Positions 1 to 7,035 of a stretch of DNA of 62,296 bases are shown in pieces. The notes under the pieces are model-generated. The model searched no databases, was not told the origin of the DNA, and was given only the letters and a program-made list of their open reading frames with translations. Every line of letters begins with the position of its first letter. Position 1 is the stretch's first letter. The stretch is from positions 1-62,296 of the forward strand of contig DDIU01000050.1 in assembly GCA_002338655.1 (NCBI GenBank). Reading direction: 5' to 3'. The position numbers and the translations under genes are program-made. The DNA is from Flammeovirgaceae bacterium UBA1842. Lineage in GTDB: Bacteria; Bacteroidota; Bacteroidia; Cytophagales; Cyclobacteriaceae.

Positions 1-2
1 TA

Positions 3-128
3 GCGGCTGAAGAACAGGGAAATGGTATTTGGAAGGTATATTATAGGAACGTATTTTTAGGTTACTTTAACGAAAAAGATATAAGAGAGAAAAATAGAAA
101 CACAAGGCTCAGCACGATATTAGTGTAA
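3..128 (+). CDS. 3' end of a truncated CDS, possible transposase C-terminus
   Basis: A frame open from the left edge of the window runs 41 codons to a TAA at 126-128. The peptide is basic and aromatic (it contains GIWKVYYRNVFLGYF and ends in RLSTILV). From memory this style of tail resembles the C-terminus of integrase-core (DDE, IS481/IS3-like) transposases of Bacteroidota, but the catalytic core lies outside the window, so the family cannot be confirmed. It could equally be the end of an unrelated gene. A mobile-element remnant here would fit the repeat-rich accessory character of the next 13 kb. Confidence 0.35.
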   Translation, partial: AAEEQGNGIWKVYYRNVFLGYFNEKDIREKNRNTRLSTILV

Positions 129-213
129 AGGATGTGCCTTTAACTTTGTAAACTATCTCCCTTAACGAACATAAAATCTACTAAACTAGCGAAATTTACA
201 AACGGTTCTGTAC

Positions 214-1017
214 ATGGATAAAACTAAAGTTAAACCATATTTACTATTTGCAGGAATTGGACTAATTGTTCTTATCCCTTTAGTAAATATAATATATAAT
301 AGTATCAAGGATAAGAGGTTATATGAAGAAGGGTTGAAAATTAATGCTATTATAAAAGACAAAGATCGTAGCAGAAATCCTCGTACAAGAACATTTAACT
401 ATGCAGTCACCTTAGACTACAAAGACGGCAACGGTAAATCGCATATAGAAGAATTACAAGTCGATTATGAAACTTACAGAGCTAATCAAGTTGGCAAAAC
501 CATTGAAATTTTAATAGACAAAGAAAATCCTACTTCAATTACTTTAGTGGATGCTGCTAAATTTTATGATACCGAGGAGAGGGTTGTATCACCGAAGGAT
601 CTAAAAGATTTTTATGATTCCCAAGATAAGGAGTATATACTGAGTAAGTTAAACAAAATAAGCATAGGCTGGATAATTCAAGAATCAGACTCTAACACTT
701 TTATGAACGAAAAAAGAAAATCTTTTATAAAATTGACAGGTGATTCTATTACTTACTTTGGAAATTTACAATACCGAGAGGAGATTAAGCAATATCTTAA
801 AGGATTGAAAACTTCTGGTTATGGGAAATTTGATCCGGGATACCTGACTGATATTCCATTTGCGAAATACCCAGAACCTAGACAAAAAAGCCGGGGTCCT
901 AGAATGTTCGACAAATATCAGTATGATGATTATGAATTGCTCTATTTCAATCAAGTTGATTATTCACTTAAAAATTGGGTGATACTATCGGCTAGAAAGA
1001 TTCCTAACAAACCCTAA
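214..1017 (+). CDS. membrane-anchored hypothetical protein, DUF3592-like N-terminus
   Basis: A 267-residue protein with one N-terminal membrane segment (about residues 8-30), then a soluble region. Residues 40-110 resemble the DUF3592 pattern: a short beta-rich segment with VTLDYKDGNGK, then VGKTIEILID and a proline-containing PTSITL, as seen in membrane-tethered DUF3592 proteins. The remaining 150 residues are charged and not recognised. The ATG at 214 puts the membrane segment right at the N-terminus, which supports this start. It stands alone between the truncated ORF and a repeat-containing intergenic stretch. Topology suggests a role at the cell envelope; no function can be assigned. Confidence 0.6.
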   Translation: MDKTKVKPYLLFAGIGLIVLIPLVNIIYNSIKDKRLYEEGLKINAIIKDKDRSRNPRTRTFNYAVTLDYKDGNGKSHIEELQVDYETYRANQVGKTIEILIDKENPTSITLVDAAKFYDTEERVVSPKDLKDFYDSQDKEYILSKLNKISIGWIIQESDSNTFMNEKRKSFIKLTGDSITYFGNLQYREEIKQYLKGLKTSGYGKFDPGYLTDIPFAKYPEPRQKSRGPRMFDKYQYDDYELLYFNQVDYSLKNWVILSARKIPNKP

Positions 1018-1107
1018 AATACAACTTGGCAATTGACGAAGAACAATTGCTAACATTCTGTATAAAATCATGGCTGGTTAGTGGGTTCTCGAGGCTTTGG
1101 CTCTCCA

Positions 1108-1179
1108 CTACGACCTTTCTGCCTATTTGCCTTCTATATAGTGGTCTTAGGATCGCTGCGCTTAATCTACGACCAGCGG
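1108..1179 (+). repeat. REP-like palindromic repeat, copy 1 (lacks left arm)
   Basis: This copy carries the conserved part of the family: CTACGACCTTTCTGCC, a T-rich spacer, AGTGGTCTTAGGATCGCTG and CTACGACCAGCGG. The 3' hairpin (GGTCTTAG against CTACGACC, one mismatch) is kept, but the perfect left palindrome of copies 3 and 4 is absent; unrelated sequence precedes it. The gene-free stretch 1018-1323 otherwise holds a 7-bp inverted repeat near 1030-1050 (GCAATTG/CAATTGC) and a 50-bp direct repeat unit at 1201-1250. Confidence 0.75.
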
Positions 1180-1200
1180 TGCGGCCTTTTTTGACTTAAG

Positions 1201-1250
1201 TGGATTGAGAATGTTGGCAGAAAATGCTAGGTTTAATTTTTAATAGGCTT
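1201..1250 (+). repeat. direct repeat unit A
   Basis: These 50 bases align without gaps to 2861-2910 with seven mismatches, including a shared perfect run AAAATGCTAGGTTTA. The two units are exactly 1660 bp apart and flank the SDR-like gene, REP-like copy 2 and the broken toxin-antitoxin pair. Unit A lies about 75 bp upstream of the SDR start, so it may be an old upstream region rather than a transposon end. Confidence 0.6.
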
Positions 1251-1323
1251 GTGTGGCTTATTATTCTATGGCTGTTGTAGGCTACTAGAGTGGATTTATT
1301 TTAAAGAAATAGCAATATACATT

Positions 1324-2058
1324 ATGACAACATTAGTAGTCGGTGCAAGTGGAGCAACAGGAAAACATTTGGTGGAGCAACTGCTTAATGAAAAACAAAA
1401 CGTTAGGGTGATTGTCCGTTTTCCTGAAAAATTACCTGAATCATGGAGAGCAAACGACCAACTATCCATCATCCAAGCTAGCGTATCGCATATAACCATA
1501 GATGAAATGTCAGAATACATCCAGGGCTGTCATGCTGTTGCTTCTTGTTTAGGCCATAATATAAATTTGAAAGGGCTATATGGGAAACCTCGAAGACTGG
1601 TGACGGACGCTGCCAGACTCCTCTGTAATGCAATTACAAAAAATGCATCTGATAAACCAGTGAAATTTGTATTGATGAACACTTCTGGTAACCGTAACAG
1701 AGATTTAAATGAGCCCATTTCGATTGGGCAAAAATTCGTAATAGCATTACTTAGATTATTATTGCCTCCACATGTAGATAATGAAAAGGCTGCTGATTAT
1801 TTACGGCTCAATGTTGGCCAAAACAATAATTTCATTGAGTGGGTAGCTGTTCGGCCAGATGGTTTAGTAAATGAAGACAAGGTCACTGAATATGAAGTTT
1901 ATCCCTCACCAACAAGAAGTGCGATTTTTAATGCGGGAACTGTAAGCCGGATTAATGTTGGGCATTTTATGGCTAGTCTTATGGTGGATAATGAACTTTG
2001 GAATAAATGGAAAGGTCAGATGCCAGTAATTTATAGTAAAACTATATCGAACAGTTAA
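1324..2058 (+). CDS. NAD(P)-binding SDR-like (NmrA/atypical short-chain dehydrogenase) protein
   Basis: A 244-residue protein that opens with the Rossmann signature GASGATG at residues 7-13, the glycine pattern of atypical SDR proteins that bind NAD(P). A segment VKFVLMNTSGNRNR near residue 125 matches the strand that carries the catalytic-region Ser/Thr in this family, and VAVRPDGLV near 190 matches the common RPxxL motif. I chose the ATG at 1324 because the upstream in-frame TTG at 1249 would add 25 residues before the first beta strand. It is monocistronic, followed by a REP-like repeat. Substrate unknown; it may be an oxidoreductase or a redox-sensing protein. Confidence 0.8.
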   Translation: MTTLVVGASGATGKHLVEQLLNEKQNVRVIVRFPEKLPESWRANDQLSIIQASVSHITIDEMSEYIQGCHAVASCLGHNINLKGLYGKPRRLVTDAARLLCNAITKNASDKPVKFVLMNTSGNRNRDLNEPISIGQKFVIALLRLLLPPHVDNEKAADYLRLNVGQNNNFIEWVAVRPDGLVNEDKVTEYEVYPSPTRSAIFNAGTVSRINVGHFMASLMVDNELWNKWKGQMPVIYSKTISNS

Positions 2059-2109
2059 TAAAACGAGAAGCGGCCTACAACATGTAGCCGTTGCACAGCC
2101 CTTTACACT

Positions 2110-2199
2110 GGTCGTAGCGTCCGCTCAGCGTCCGCTTAGCGTCCGCTACGACCTTTCTGCCTATTTGCCTTCTATATGGTGGTCTTAGGATCGCTGCGG
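2110..2199 (+). repeat. REP-like palindromic repeat, copy 2 (expanded left arm)
   Basis: This copy starts GGTCGTAGCGTCC and reaches CTACGACC only after a triplicated 11-bp unit (AGCGTCCGCT with C or T before it), so the left hairpin arm is longer than in copies 3 and 4. The downstream half (TTTCTGCCTATTTGCC, GTGGTCTTAGGATCGCTGCGG) matches copy 1 closely but lacks the closing CTACGACCAGCGG. It lies between the SDR gene and the 3' end of the broken RelE-like toxin gene. Confidence 0.75.
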
Positions 2200-2219
2200 C
2201 ATGCGTTTTCTACATAAGG

Positions 2220-2486
2220 TTAAGGGAATATTTTGTAGATGTTTTTTCGGTGTGCAACTCTGGCAAATTGAACGACATTTCCATTAACGAAAACTCCAAT
2301 TCTGTAGTTACCAGAACGAATTCTGAATGCATCATCAAAACCAGTTAGCTTTTTTACTCCTACTAACTCCTCAAAATTCTGAATATTTTTAACTGACTGG
2401 ATTAGCTCGGCTATCGACTTTAGATCTTAAGGCTGGTTAATTTTATCTAAATCTTTACTGAACTTCTTCAGGAAAACTACTTCCAT
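2220..2486 (-). pseudogene. RelE/ParE-family toxin gene interrupted by an in-frame stop
   Basis: Read on the minus strand, ATG at 2486 opens a frame coding MEVVFLKKFSKDLDKINQP, then TAA (plus-strand 2427-2429), then DLKSIAELIQ to a natural stop at 2220. The second half contains the RelE-fold signature: LTGFDDAFRIRSGNYRIGVF and FARVAHRKNIYKIF. Total length of 88 codons is normal for a RelE toxin. A single base change in codon 20 (AAA or CAA to TAA) explains the break; no ATG lies after it to restart translation. Its ATG overlaps the antitoxin stop (TAATG), the usual translationally coupled order. The toxin is therefore probably inactive. Confidence 0.75.
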
Positions 2487-2683
2487 TAACCTTTCAGCTT
2501 TAACATAATCTCGTCCTCAGATGCTAATTCTGATCTGTCAACATCTTTCATGAGAACCGATAAACCAAGATCTTCAGTGTCTTCTTCAGAAAGCACCTTT
2601 GAATTGACACCTAACTTGTTGAGAAGCTTTGAAATAAATTGCAACTCTTTGCGGTTCTTTGGACTTATTACTATCGAACTCAT
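2486..2683 (-). CDS. antitoxin of a RelE-type toxin-antitoxin pair
   Basis: A 65-residue acidic protein beginning MSSIVISPKNRKELQFI. The N-terminal half looks like a short DNA- or partner-binding helix region and the C-terminal half is rich in Asp and Glu, typical of small antitoxins that wrap around a RelE toxin. The start is the ATG at 2683; an earlier in-frame start at 2737 would add a hydrophobic, unlikely extension. The gene overlaps the toxin start by one base. The frame is intact although the toxin partner has a premature stop. Family assignment rests mainly on this neighbour. Confidence 0.65.
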   Translation of the reverse strand: MSSIVISPKNRKELQFISKLLNKLGVNSKVLSEEDTEDLGLSVLMKDVDRSELASEDEIMLKLKG

Positions 2684-2860
2684 ATAACAAATATAATGAA
2701 TAGGAAAAACGGAAACTAACATGGTGTAGAAAAACATGCGCTAAAGCACCTTGTGGTGTATTTTAGTATGGTTAATATCGTATTTCAGCTTGCATTCCAA
2801 GGCGAAAGATTTTACCAAGAGGCAGTAGGACTTGAAGGTGTTAAGCCCTTATTGAATTAG

Positions 2861-2910
2861 CGGGTTGAGAAAGTTAACAGAAAATGCTAGGTTTAGTTTT
2901 TAATAGGCTA
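2861..2910 (+). repeat. direct repeat unit B
   Basis: Second copy of the 50-bp unit at 1201-1250 (43 of 50 positions identical). It sits in the 311-bp gene-free stretch 2684-2994, between the antitoxin start and the lipoprotein gene. The rest of that stretch holds only a 30-codon open frame (2768-2860) that I could not recognise and did not call. Confidence 0.6.
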
Positions 2911-2994
2911 GTGGTGGCATGGATTTTTTCGTACGACCATGTATGGTATAATGAGCTTAAAATTAAGACATTGCTTGGCCACTAAAACCACGAA

Positions 2995-3933
2995 ATGAAT
3001 AGATTAGCCTGGATACTCTCTATTATATTGTTGATTTCCTGTCATACGGAAAATCAACCAGACCCAATTATTGATACTTCTCATATAAAATACTTTGGAT
3101 TTACGCTGATTGATACTTATTGGGACGATCCAACGGACAATCAAATGAAAACAAATTACATTGATGAAGTATTCGGGTTCTCAAATATTGCTGACATTTT
3201 AGTTGTAAACCCTTCCGATAATATTGTTGAAAGGATGGCAGAAATGAATGATTTACAAGTAAAGAGTATTTTGCACCTGTCGGAAGTGTTTTTTGAATTG
3301 GTCGGTACTACAAGTCCCTCCGGTGCTGAATATGGTTTGAGAACTGACTTCAAGTCGAGATGGGACGAATTTGTACTCGTCAATAATTTACAGGTCAATC
3401 AAGCTTGGATACAATCATTTTACATAGGAGAAGAACCAACATGGAACGGAATATCATACTCAGAATTGAAATCAGCAACCGATTATGTCAAGCAGACCAT
3501 ACCAAGTGTTCCAATAATGATAATTGAGGCTTACCCAATAATCGACCAAATTCAAATTCCAAATTCGGTGGACTGGATTGGGTTTGACCATTATTTTATT
3601 AAAGACCCAAAATCAAATGTTGATTACCTAAGTGAATTGGATGAACTTATTTCAAAATTCACGAATGCTGAACAAAAGTTGGTAATTATTATGGATACCC
3701 ATTTTATCAGTTCATTGCATGGAAATTATGGGGGAATAGCATTAGATGAAATGGATGAAGTAGCCAATAGTTATTATGAACTGGCAAAATCGGAACCAAA
3801 AACCATAGCCATATTAGGTTATTTTTGGCCAAGTGGATTTGATATTACCGGATCAATTGGAGCGAGAAATATGCCCCAAGACGTGAAAGAAAATTATATC
3901 CGAATAGGAAAAGAAATTACAAATAAGAATTAG
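2995..3933 (+). CDS. lipoprotein with a glycosidase-like (TIM-barrel) fold, function unknown
   Basis: A 312-residue protein with a lipoprotein signal (hydrophobic stretch ending LLISC, lipid-modified Cys at about residue 16). The body alternates strands and helices as in a beta/alpha barrel. Residues 141-148 (FYIGEEPTW) resemble the strand-4 acid/base motif of clan GH-A glycosidases, and VDWIGFDHYF near 196 and IMDTHF near 237 look like later barrel strands. The protein is probably anchored at the cell surface or in the periplasm and may act on, or bind, a carbohydrate. No GH family can be named, and an enzymatically inactive relative is possible. Confidence 0.6.
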   Translation: MNRLAWILSIILLISCHTENQPDPIIDTSHIKYFGFTLIDTYWDDPTDNQMKTNYIDEVFGFSNIADILVVNPSDNIVERMAEMNDLQVKSILHLSEVFFELVGTTSPSGAEYGLRTDFKSRWDEFVLVNNLQVNQAWIQSFYIGEEPTWNGISYSELKSATDYVKQTIPSVPIMIIEAYPIIDQIQIPNSVDWIGFDHYFIKDPKSNVDYLSELDELISKFTNAEQKLVIIMDTHFISSLHGNYGGIALDEMDEVANSYYELAKSEPKTIAILGYFWPSGFDITGSIGARNMPQDVKENYIRIGKEITNKN

Positions 3934-4026
3934 GAAGAGGTTTTAAAAACCCAATAACCTGCTATTTTTAACTTGTAAGTCCAAAAGGTAAATGTTGCGT
4001 ACCCATAACAATGTAGTTGATTAGAT

Positions 4027-4902
4027 ATGAGCACCGTCAAAACTTATCAAAATGTAAATTCCGAAAAGGGTAACGTGAGTTTTGGGATATCTAAAATGGA
4101 AGATATCTACACGAAGCGAAACGGCAAGGTTGACGAACCCCACAGGCACAATTACTATACGGTTTTATTGATCAAGAGAGCAAAGGGGCAACATAAAATA
4201 GATTTCAACACCTATGAGTTGGCTAACGAGCAGATATTCTTCGTTGCTCCGGGACAGGTGCATCAAGTTATAGAGGTAGAAAAATCGATAGGCTTTTCAA
4301 TGACTTTTTCAAATCAGTTTCTAATAGAAAATTCTATTCCAATCTCATTTATTGATAGTTTGAACCTCTTTCAAAACTATGGACAAAGCCCACCATTAGT
4401 ACCGAGTAAGGCTCAATTTGATACCATTGAGCTATTTGCAAATCAAATTTTCGCACTATTTAACAGTGATGTAAATATGAAGGGCCTATCCATTGGTTCA
4501 TATTTAAAACTTTTGCTGATCGAGTGTAATAATATTTGTGCTATCAACCCAATCGAGTCGGACATTGATACTTCTGGGGTTAACCTAATTAGGACTTTTA
4601 AAAATTTAGTAGATAACCACTATAAGAGAGAACACTCCACCACATTTTATGCAAAAGAGCTTTATATCACACCTGACCATTTAAATAGAACCTTTAAAGC
4701 ACGGATTGGCAAAACGGCAAAAGAGTATATTCAAGCAAGAATAATAACCGAAGCCAAGAGGTTACTCTATTTTACCGATCTAACGAATAAGGAAATAGCC
4801 TATGAATTGGGCTTTAATGAGCCTGCTAATTTCAGTGCCTTTTTCAAAAAACACACCCAATTATCGCCTTTAAACTTCAAGAAAAACGAGAATATCGCCT
4901 AA
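4027..4902 (+). CDS. AraC-family transcriptional regulator
   Basis: A 291-residue protein with an N-terminal cupin-like sensing domain (PHRHNYYTVLLI at about residues 38-49; FFVAPGQVHQV near 75) and two C-terminal AraC helix-turn-helix motifs: TTFYAKELYITPDHLNRTFK, then LTNKEIAYELGFNEPANFSAFFKKH, ending in the family LSPLNFK. It precedes pirin, doxX and yceI in the same direction, about 100 bp away, and is a likely regulator of that cassette. The ligand is unknown. Confidence 0.9.
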   Translation: MSTVKTYQNVNSEKGNVSFGISKMEDIYTKRNGKVDEPHRHNYYTVLLIKRAKGQHKIDFNTYELANEQIFFVAPGQVHQVIEVEKSIGFSMTFSNQFLIENSIPISFIDSLNLFQNYGQSPPLVPSKAQFDTIELFANQIFALFNSDVNMKGLSIGSYLKLLLIECNNICAINPIESDIDTSGVNLIRTFKNLVDNHYKREHSTTFYAKELYITPDHLNRTFKARIGKTAKEYIQARIITEAKRLLYFTDLTNKEIAYELGFNEPANFSAFFKKHTQLSPLNFKKNENIA

Positions 4903-5005
4903 CACTGTTTTACATATCGGATTTTCATAAGATTCCGCCCTTTTTTCATATTCCCCAGCGCCACTCACTACCTCATCTTTGTAGTATACTTTTAAAACAA
5001 AGAAG

Positions 5006-5905
5006 ATGGATCGCAAGAAATTTATTAAAAAGGCACTTTTGACAGGTGTTTTCGGCACTATAGCTCCACAATTGCTTAAAGCAACAAATAATACATCTGT
5101 GAAATCCACTTACAATAGATTGATGCATCAAGTAGGATTTAATCACCTGCCTGCTGAACAGTCAGGTTTACAAAACAAAAACATAAAAACAATGAAAACA
5201 ATAATTCATAAAGCAGCAACAAGAGGGAACGCAAATCATGGTTGGTTGAATTCACACCACACATTTAGCTTCGCAAATTATCACAATCCAGAAAGAATGA
5301 ATTTTGGGGTACTCCGTGTCTTAAATGATGACAGTGTACAAGCGGGAATGGGCTTTGGAACCCACCCACACGACAACATGGAAATTATATCTATTCCATT
5401 AGCGGGTGATTTGGAGCATAAAGACAGCATGGGAAACGTGACGGTAATTAAGGAAGGTGATGTACAAATAATGAGTGCTGGTACTGGTGTTACCCACTCA
5501 GAAAAAAACAAAAACCAAGACAAGGAAGTGAAGTTTCTTCAGATATGGGTGTTCCCAAATGAAAAGAATGTAGCACCAAGGTACGACCAAATTTCCCTTA
5601 AGGATATCGAAAAGGAAAATGCATTTTACCAAATACTATCACCTAACAAAGACGATCAGGGTGTTTGGATTCACCAAGATGCGTGGTTTCATATTGGAAA
5701 ATTCACTAAAGCAAGTATGGACGAATACCGAATTAAAAAAGAAGGTAATGGTGTCTATGCCTTTATTCTGGAAGGTGAAGTAGAAATCAATAATGAAAAA
5801 CTATCTAAAAGGGATGGAATGGGCATTTGGGATACAGACACCATAAATGTAAAAGCCACGGAAAATGCGCGGGTACTTTTAATGGAAGTGCCAATGTCAA
5901 TATGA
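5006..5905 (+). CDS. pirin-family bicupin protein with an export-like N-terminus
   Basis: Residues 63-299 form a pirin: HGWLNSHHTFSFANY, then GTHPHDNMEIISI and the metal-site region HSEKN, which match the Fe-binding His/Glu pattern of the N-terminal cupin. Related pirins include quercetin 2,3-dioxygenases. Before this lie about 62 extra residues opening MDRKKFIKKALLTGVFG, which resembles a Tat-like or hydrophobic signal but has a single R-K rather than RR. The ATG at 5006 is preceded by AAGAAG; an internal ATG at 5192 would give a standard cytoplasmic pirin. Followed 37 bp later by doxX. Enzyme activity and location are not settled. Confidence 0.85.
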   Translation: MDRKKFIKKALLTGVFGTIAPQLLKATNNTSVKSTYNRLMHQVGFNHLPAEQSGLQNKNIKTMKTIIHKAATRGNANHGWLNSHHTFSFANYHNPERMNFGVLRVLNDDSVQAGMGFGTHPHDNMEIISIPLAGDLEHKDSMGNVTVIKEGDVQIMSAGTGVTHSEKNKNQDKEVKFLQIWVFPNEKNVAPRYDQISLKDIEKENAFYQILSPNKDDQGVWIHQDAWFHIGKFTKASMDEYRIKKEGNGVYAFILEGEVEINNEKLSKRDGMGIWDTDTINVKATENARVLLMEVPMSI

Positions 5906-5942
5906 TTCAAATAAAATCACAATAAACTGAAACCCATAACAA

Positions 5943-6377
5943 ATGAAACAAATAGTAAAGAACATTTTTAATCCAGGTACTTACCCAAACAGTGCAAATA
6001 TTTCACTTTTAATATTGCGTGTGGTAATAGGCATTTTTATGCTTACTCACGGTCTAGGTAAACTCGAAGCTTTATTTGGTAGTGAGCCAATACAATTTAG
6101 AGACCCGATTGGTGTAGGGGCAACAGCATCTTTAGCATTGGCGGTATTTGCAGAAGTATTTTGTTCTATCCTATTAATTATAGGATTAGGTACTCGTCTT
6201 GCGGCTATTCCTTTGCTTATCACAATGTTGGTTGCGGCCTTTATAGTCCACATAAACGATGGGTTTGGCAGGCAAGAATTCGCACTACTTTACGCTCTGA
6301 TCTATATGGTTATTGCAACAATGGGTGCAGGAAAATATTCGATAGATTACCTGATCATGAAAAAAATTAGACGGTAA
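5943..6377 (+). CDS. DoxX-family membrane protein
   Basis: A 144-residue integral membrane protein with four hydrophobic segments, starting after NSANISLLILRVVIG. The motif FMLTHGLGKLE at about residues 36-46 is the signature of the DoxX/DoxD family, first named from a thiosulfate:quinone oxidoreductase subunit. It is the middle gene of pirin-doxX-yceI, a grouping often seen with oxidative or electrophile stress functions. A role in quinone-linked redox chemistry is likely but the substrate is unknown. Confidence 0.88.
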   Translation: MKQIVKNIFNPGTYPNSANISLLILRVVIGIFMLTHGLGKLEALFGSEPIQFRDPIGVGATASLALAVFAEVFCSILLIIGLGTRLAAIPLLITMLVAAFIVHINDGFGRQEFALLYALIYMVIATMGAGKYSIDYLIMKKIRR

Positions 6378-6453
6378 TAAAATGTACTTCCAATAAAGGA
6401 AGTGTCAGCACTAAAAATGAAATAATAGTATTAATAATTTAAAACACAGAAAA

Positions 6454-6975
6454 ATGAGTAACAAAACAAATTGGTCAATTGACAGCACACATTCAGAAAT
6501 TGCTTTCAAGGTAAAGCACATGATGATTTCAACGGTAACAGGTCATTTTGAAGATTTTCAGGCCACTGCAAAAACAGATGGGGAAAATTTCAACAATGCC
6601 ACCATAGAATTTAGCGCAAAAACCGCATCTATTAATACCAAAAACAGTGACAGGGATACACATTTAAAATCGGATGATTTTTTCAATGCGGAGAAATACC
6701 CTGAAATGAAATTTGCTTCAAAATCATTTGATGGCGAAAAACTTATCGGTGATTTAACCATAAGAGATGTGACAAAGGAAATTACTTTGGATGTCGATTT
6801 TAATGGTATCGCAGTGGATCCTTATGGACAAACAAAAGCTGGTTTTGAAATCAGAGGGGAAGTGAACAGAAAAGACTTTAATTTGACTTGGAATGCAGTC
6901 ACGGAAGCAGGAAGCATTGTGGTTTCTGACAAGGTGAAATTGGTCATTGATGTACAATTGATCAAGCAGTCTTAA
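6454..6975 (+). CDS. YceI-family protein, lipocalin-like isoprenoid-binding fold
   Basis: A 173-residue protein with the YceI pattern: WSIDSTHSEIAFKVKHMM at residues 6-23, DFFNAEKYPEMKFAS near 74 and LTIRDVTKEITLDV near 98. YceI proteins form an eight-stranded barrel that binds polyisoprenoid or quinone-like lipids. There is no signal peptide, unlike the periplasmic E. coli protein, so this copy is probably cytoplasmic. It is the last gene before a hairpin terminator. Together with DoxX and pirin it suggests handling of quinones or other isoprenoids. Confidence 0.92.
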   Translation: MSNKTNWSIDSTHSEIAFKVKHMMISTVTGHFEDFQATAKTDGENFNNATIEFSAKTASINTKNSDRDTHLKSDDFFNAEKYPEMKFASKSFDGEKLIGDLTIRDVTKEITLDVDFNGIAVDPYGQTKAGFEIRGEVNRKDFNLTWNAVTEAGSIVVSDKVKLVIDVQLIKQS

Positions 6976-6994
6976 GATAAAACGAAGGGCAATG

Positions 6995-7030
6995 GCGGTT
7001 TGGGTGTAGGCTCAAACCGCTTTGTTTTTT
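6995..7030 (+). terminator. rho-independent terminator after yceI
   Basis: Stem GCGGTTTG / CAAACCGC with a ten-base loop, followed by a T-rich run (7021-7030). It closes the araC-pirin-doxX-yceI direction. The convergent regulator gene ends at 7036, but no T run lies on that side, so it acts mainly for the plus strand. Confidence 0.8.
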
Positions 7031-7035
7031 ATCCT

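Noticed and set aside
1249..1323. Longer TTG-started N-terminus for the SDR gene
   Set aside because: Adds 25 residues that precede the first Rossmann strand; ATG at 1324 fits the family.
2768..2860. 30-codon ATG frame in the gap before the lipoprotein gene
   Set aside because: Very short, no recognisable motif and no neighbour in operon; treated as chance open frame.
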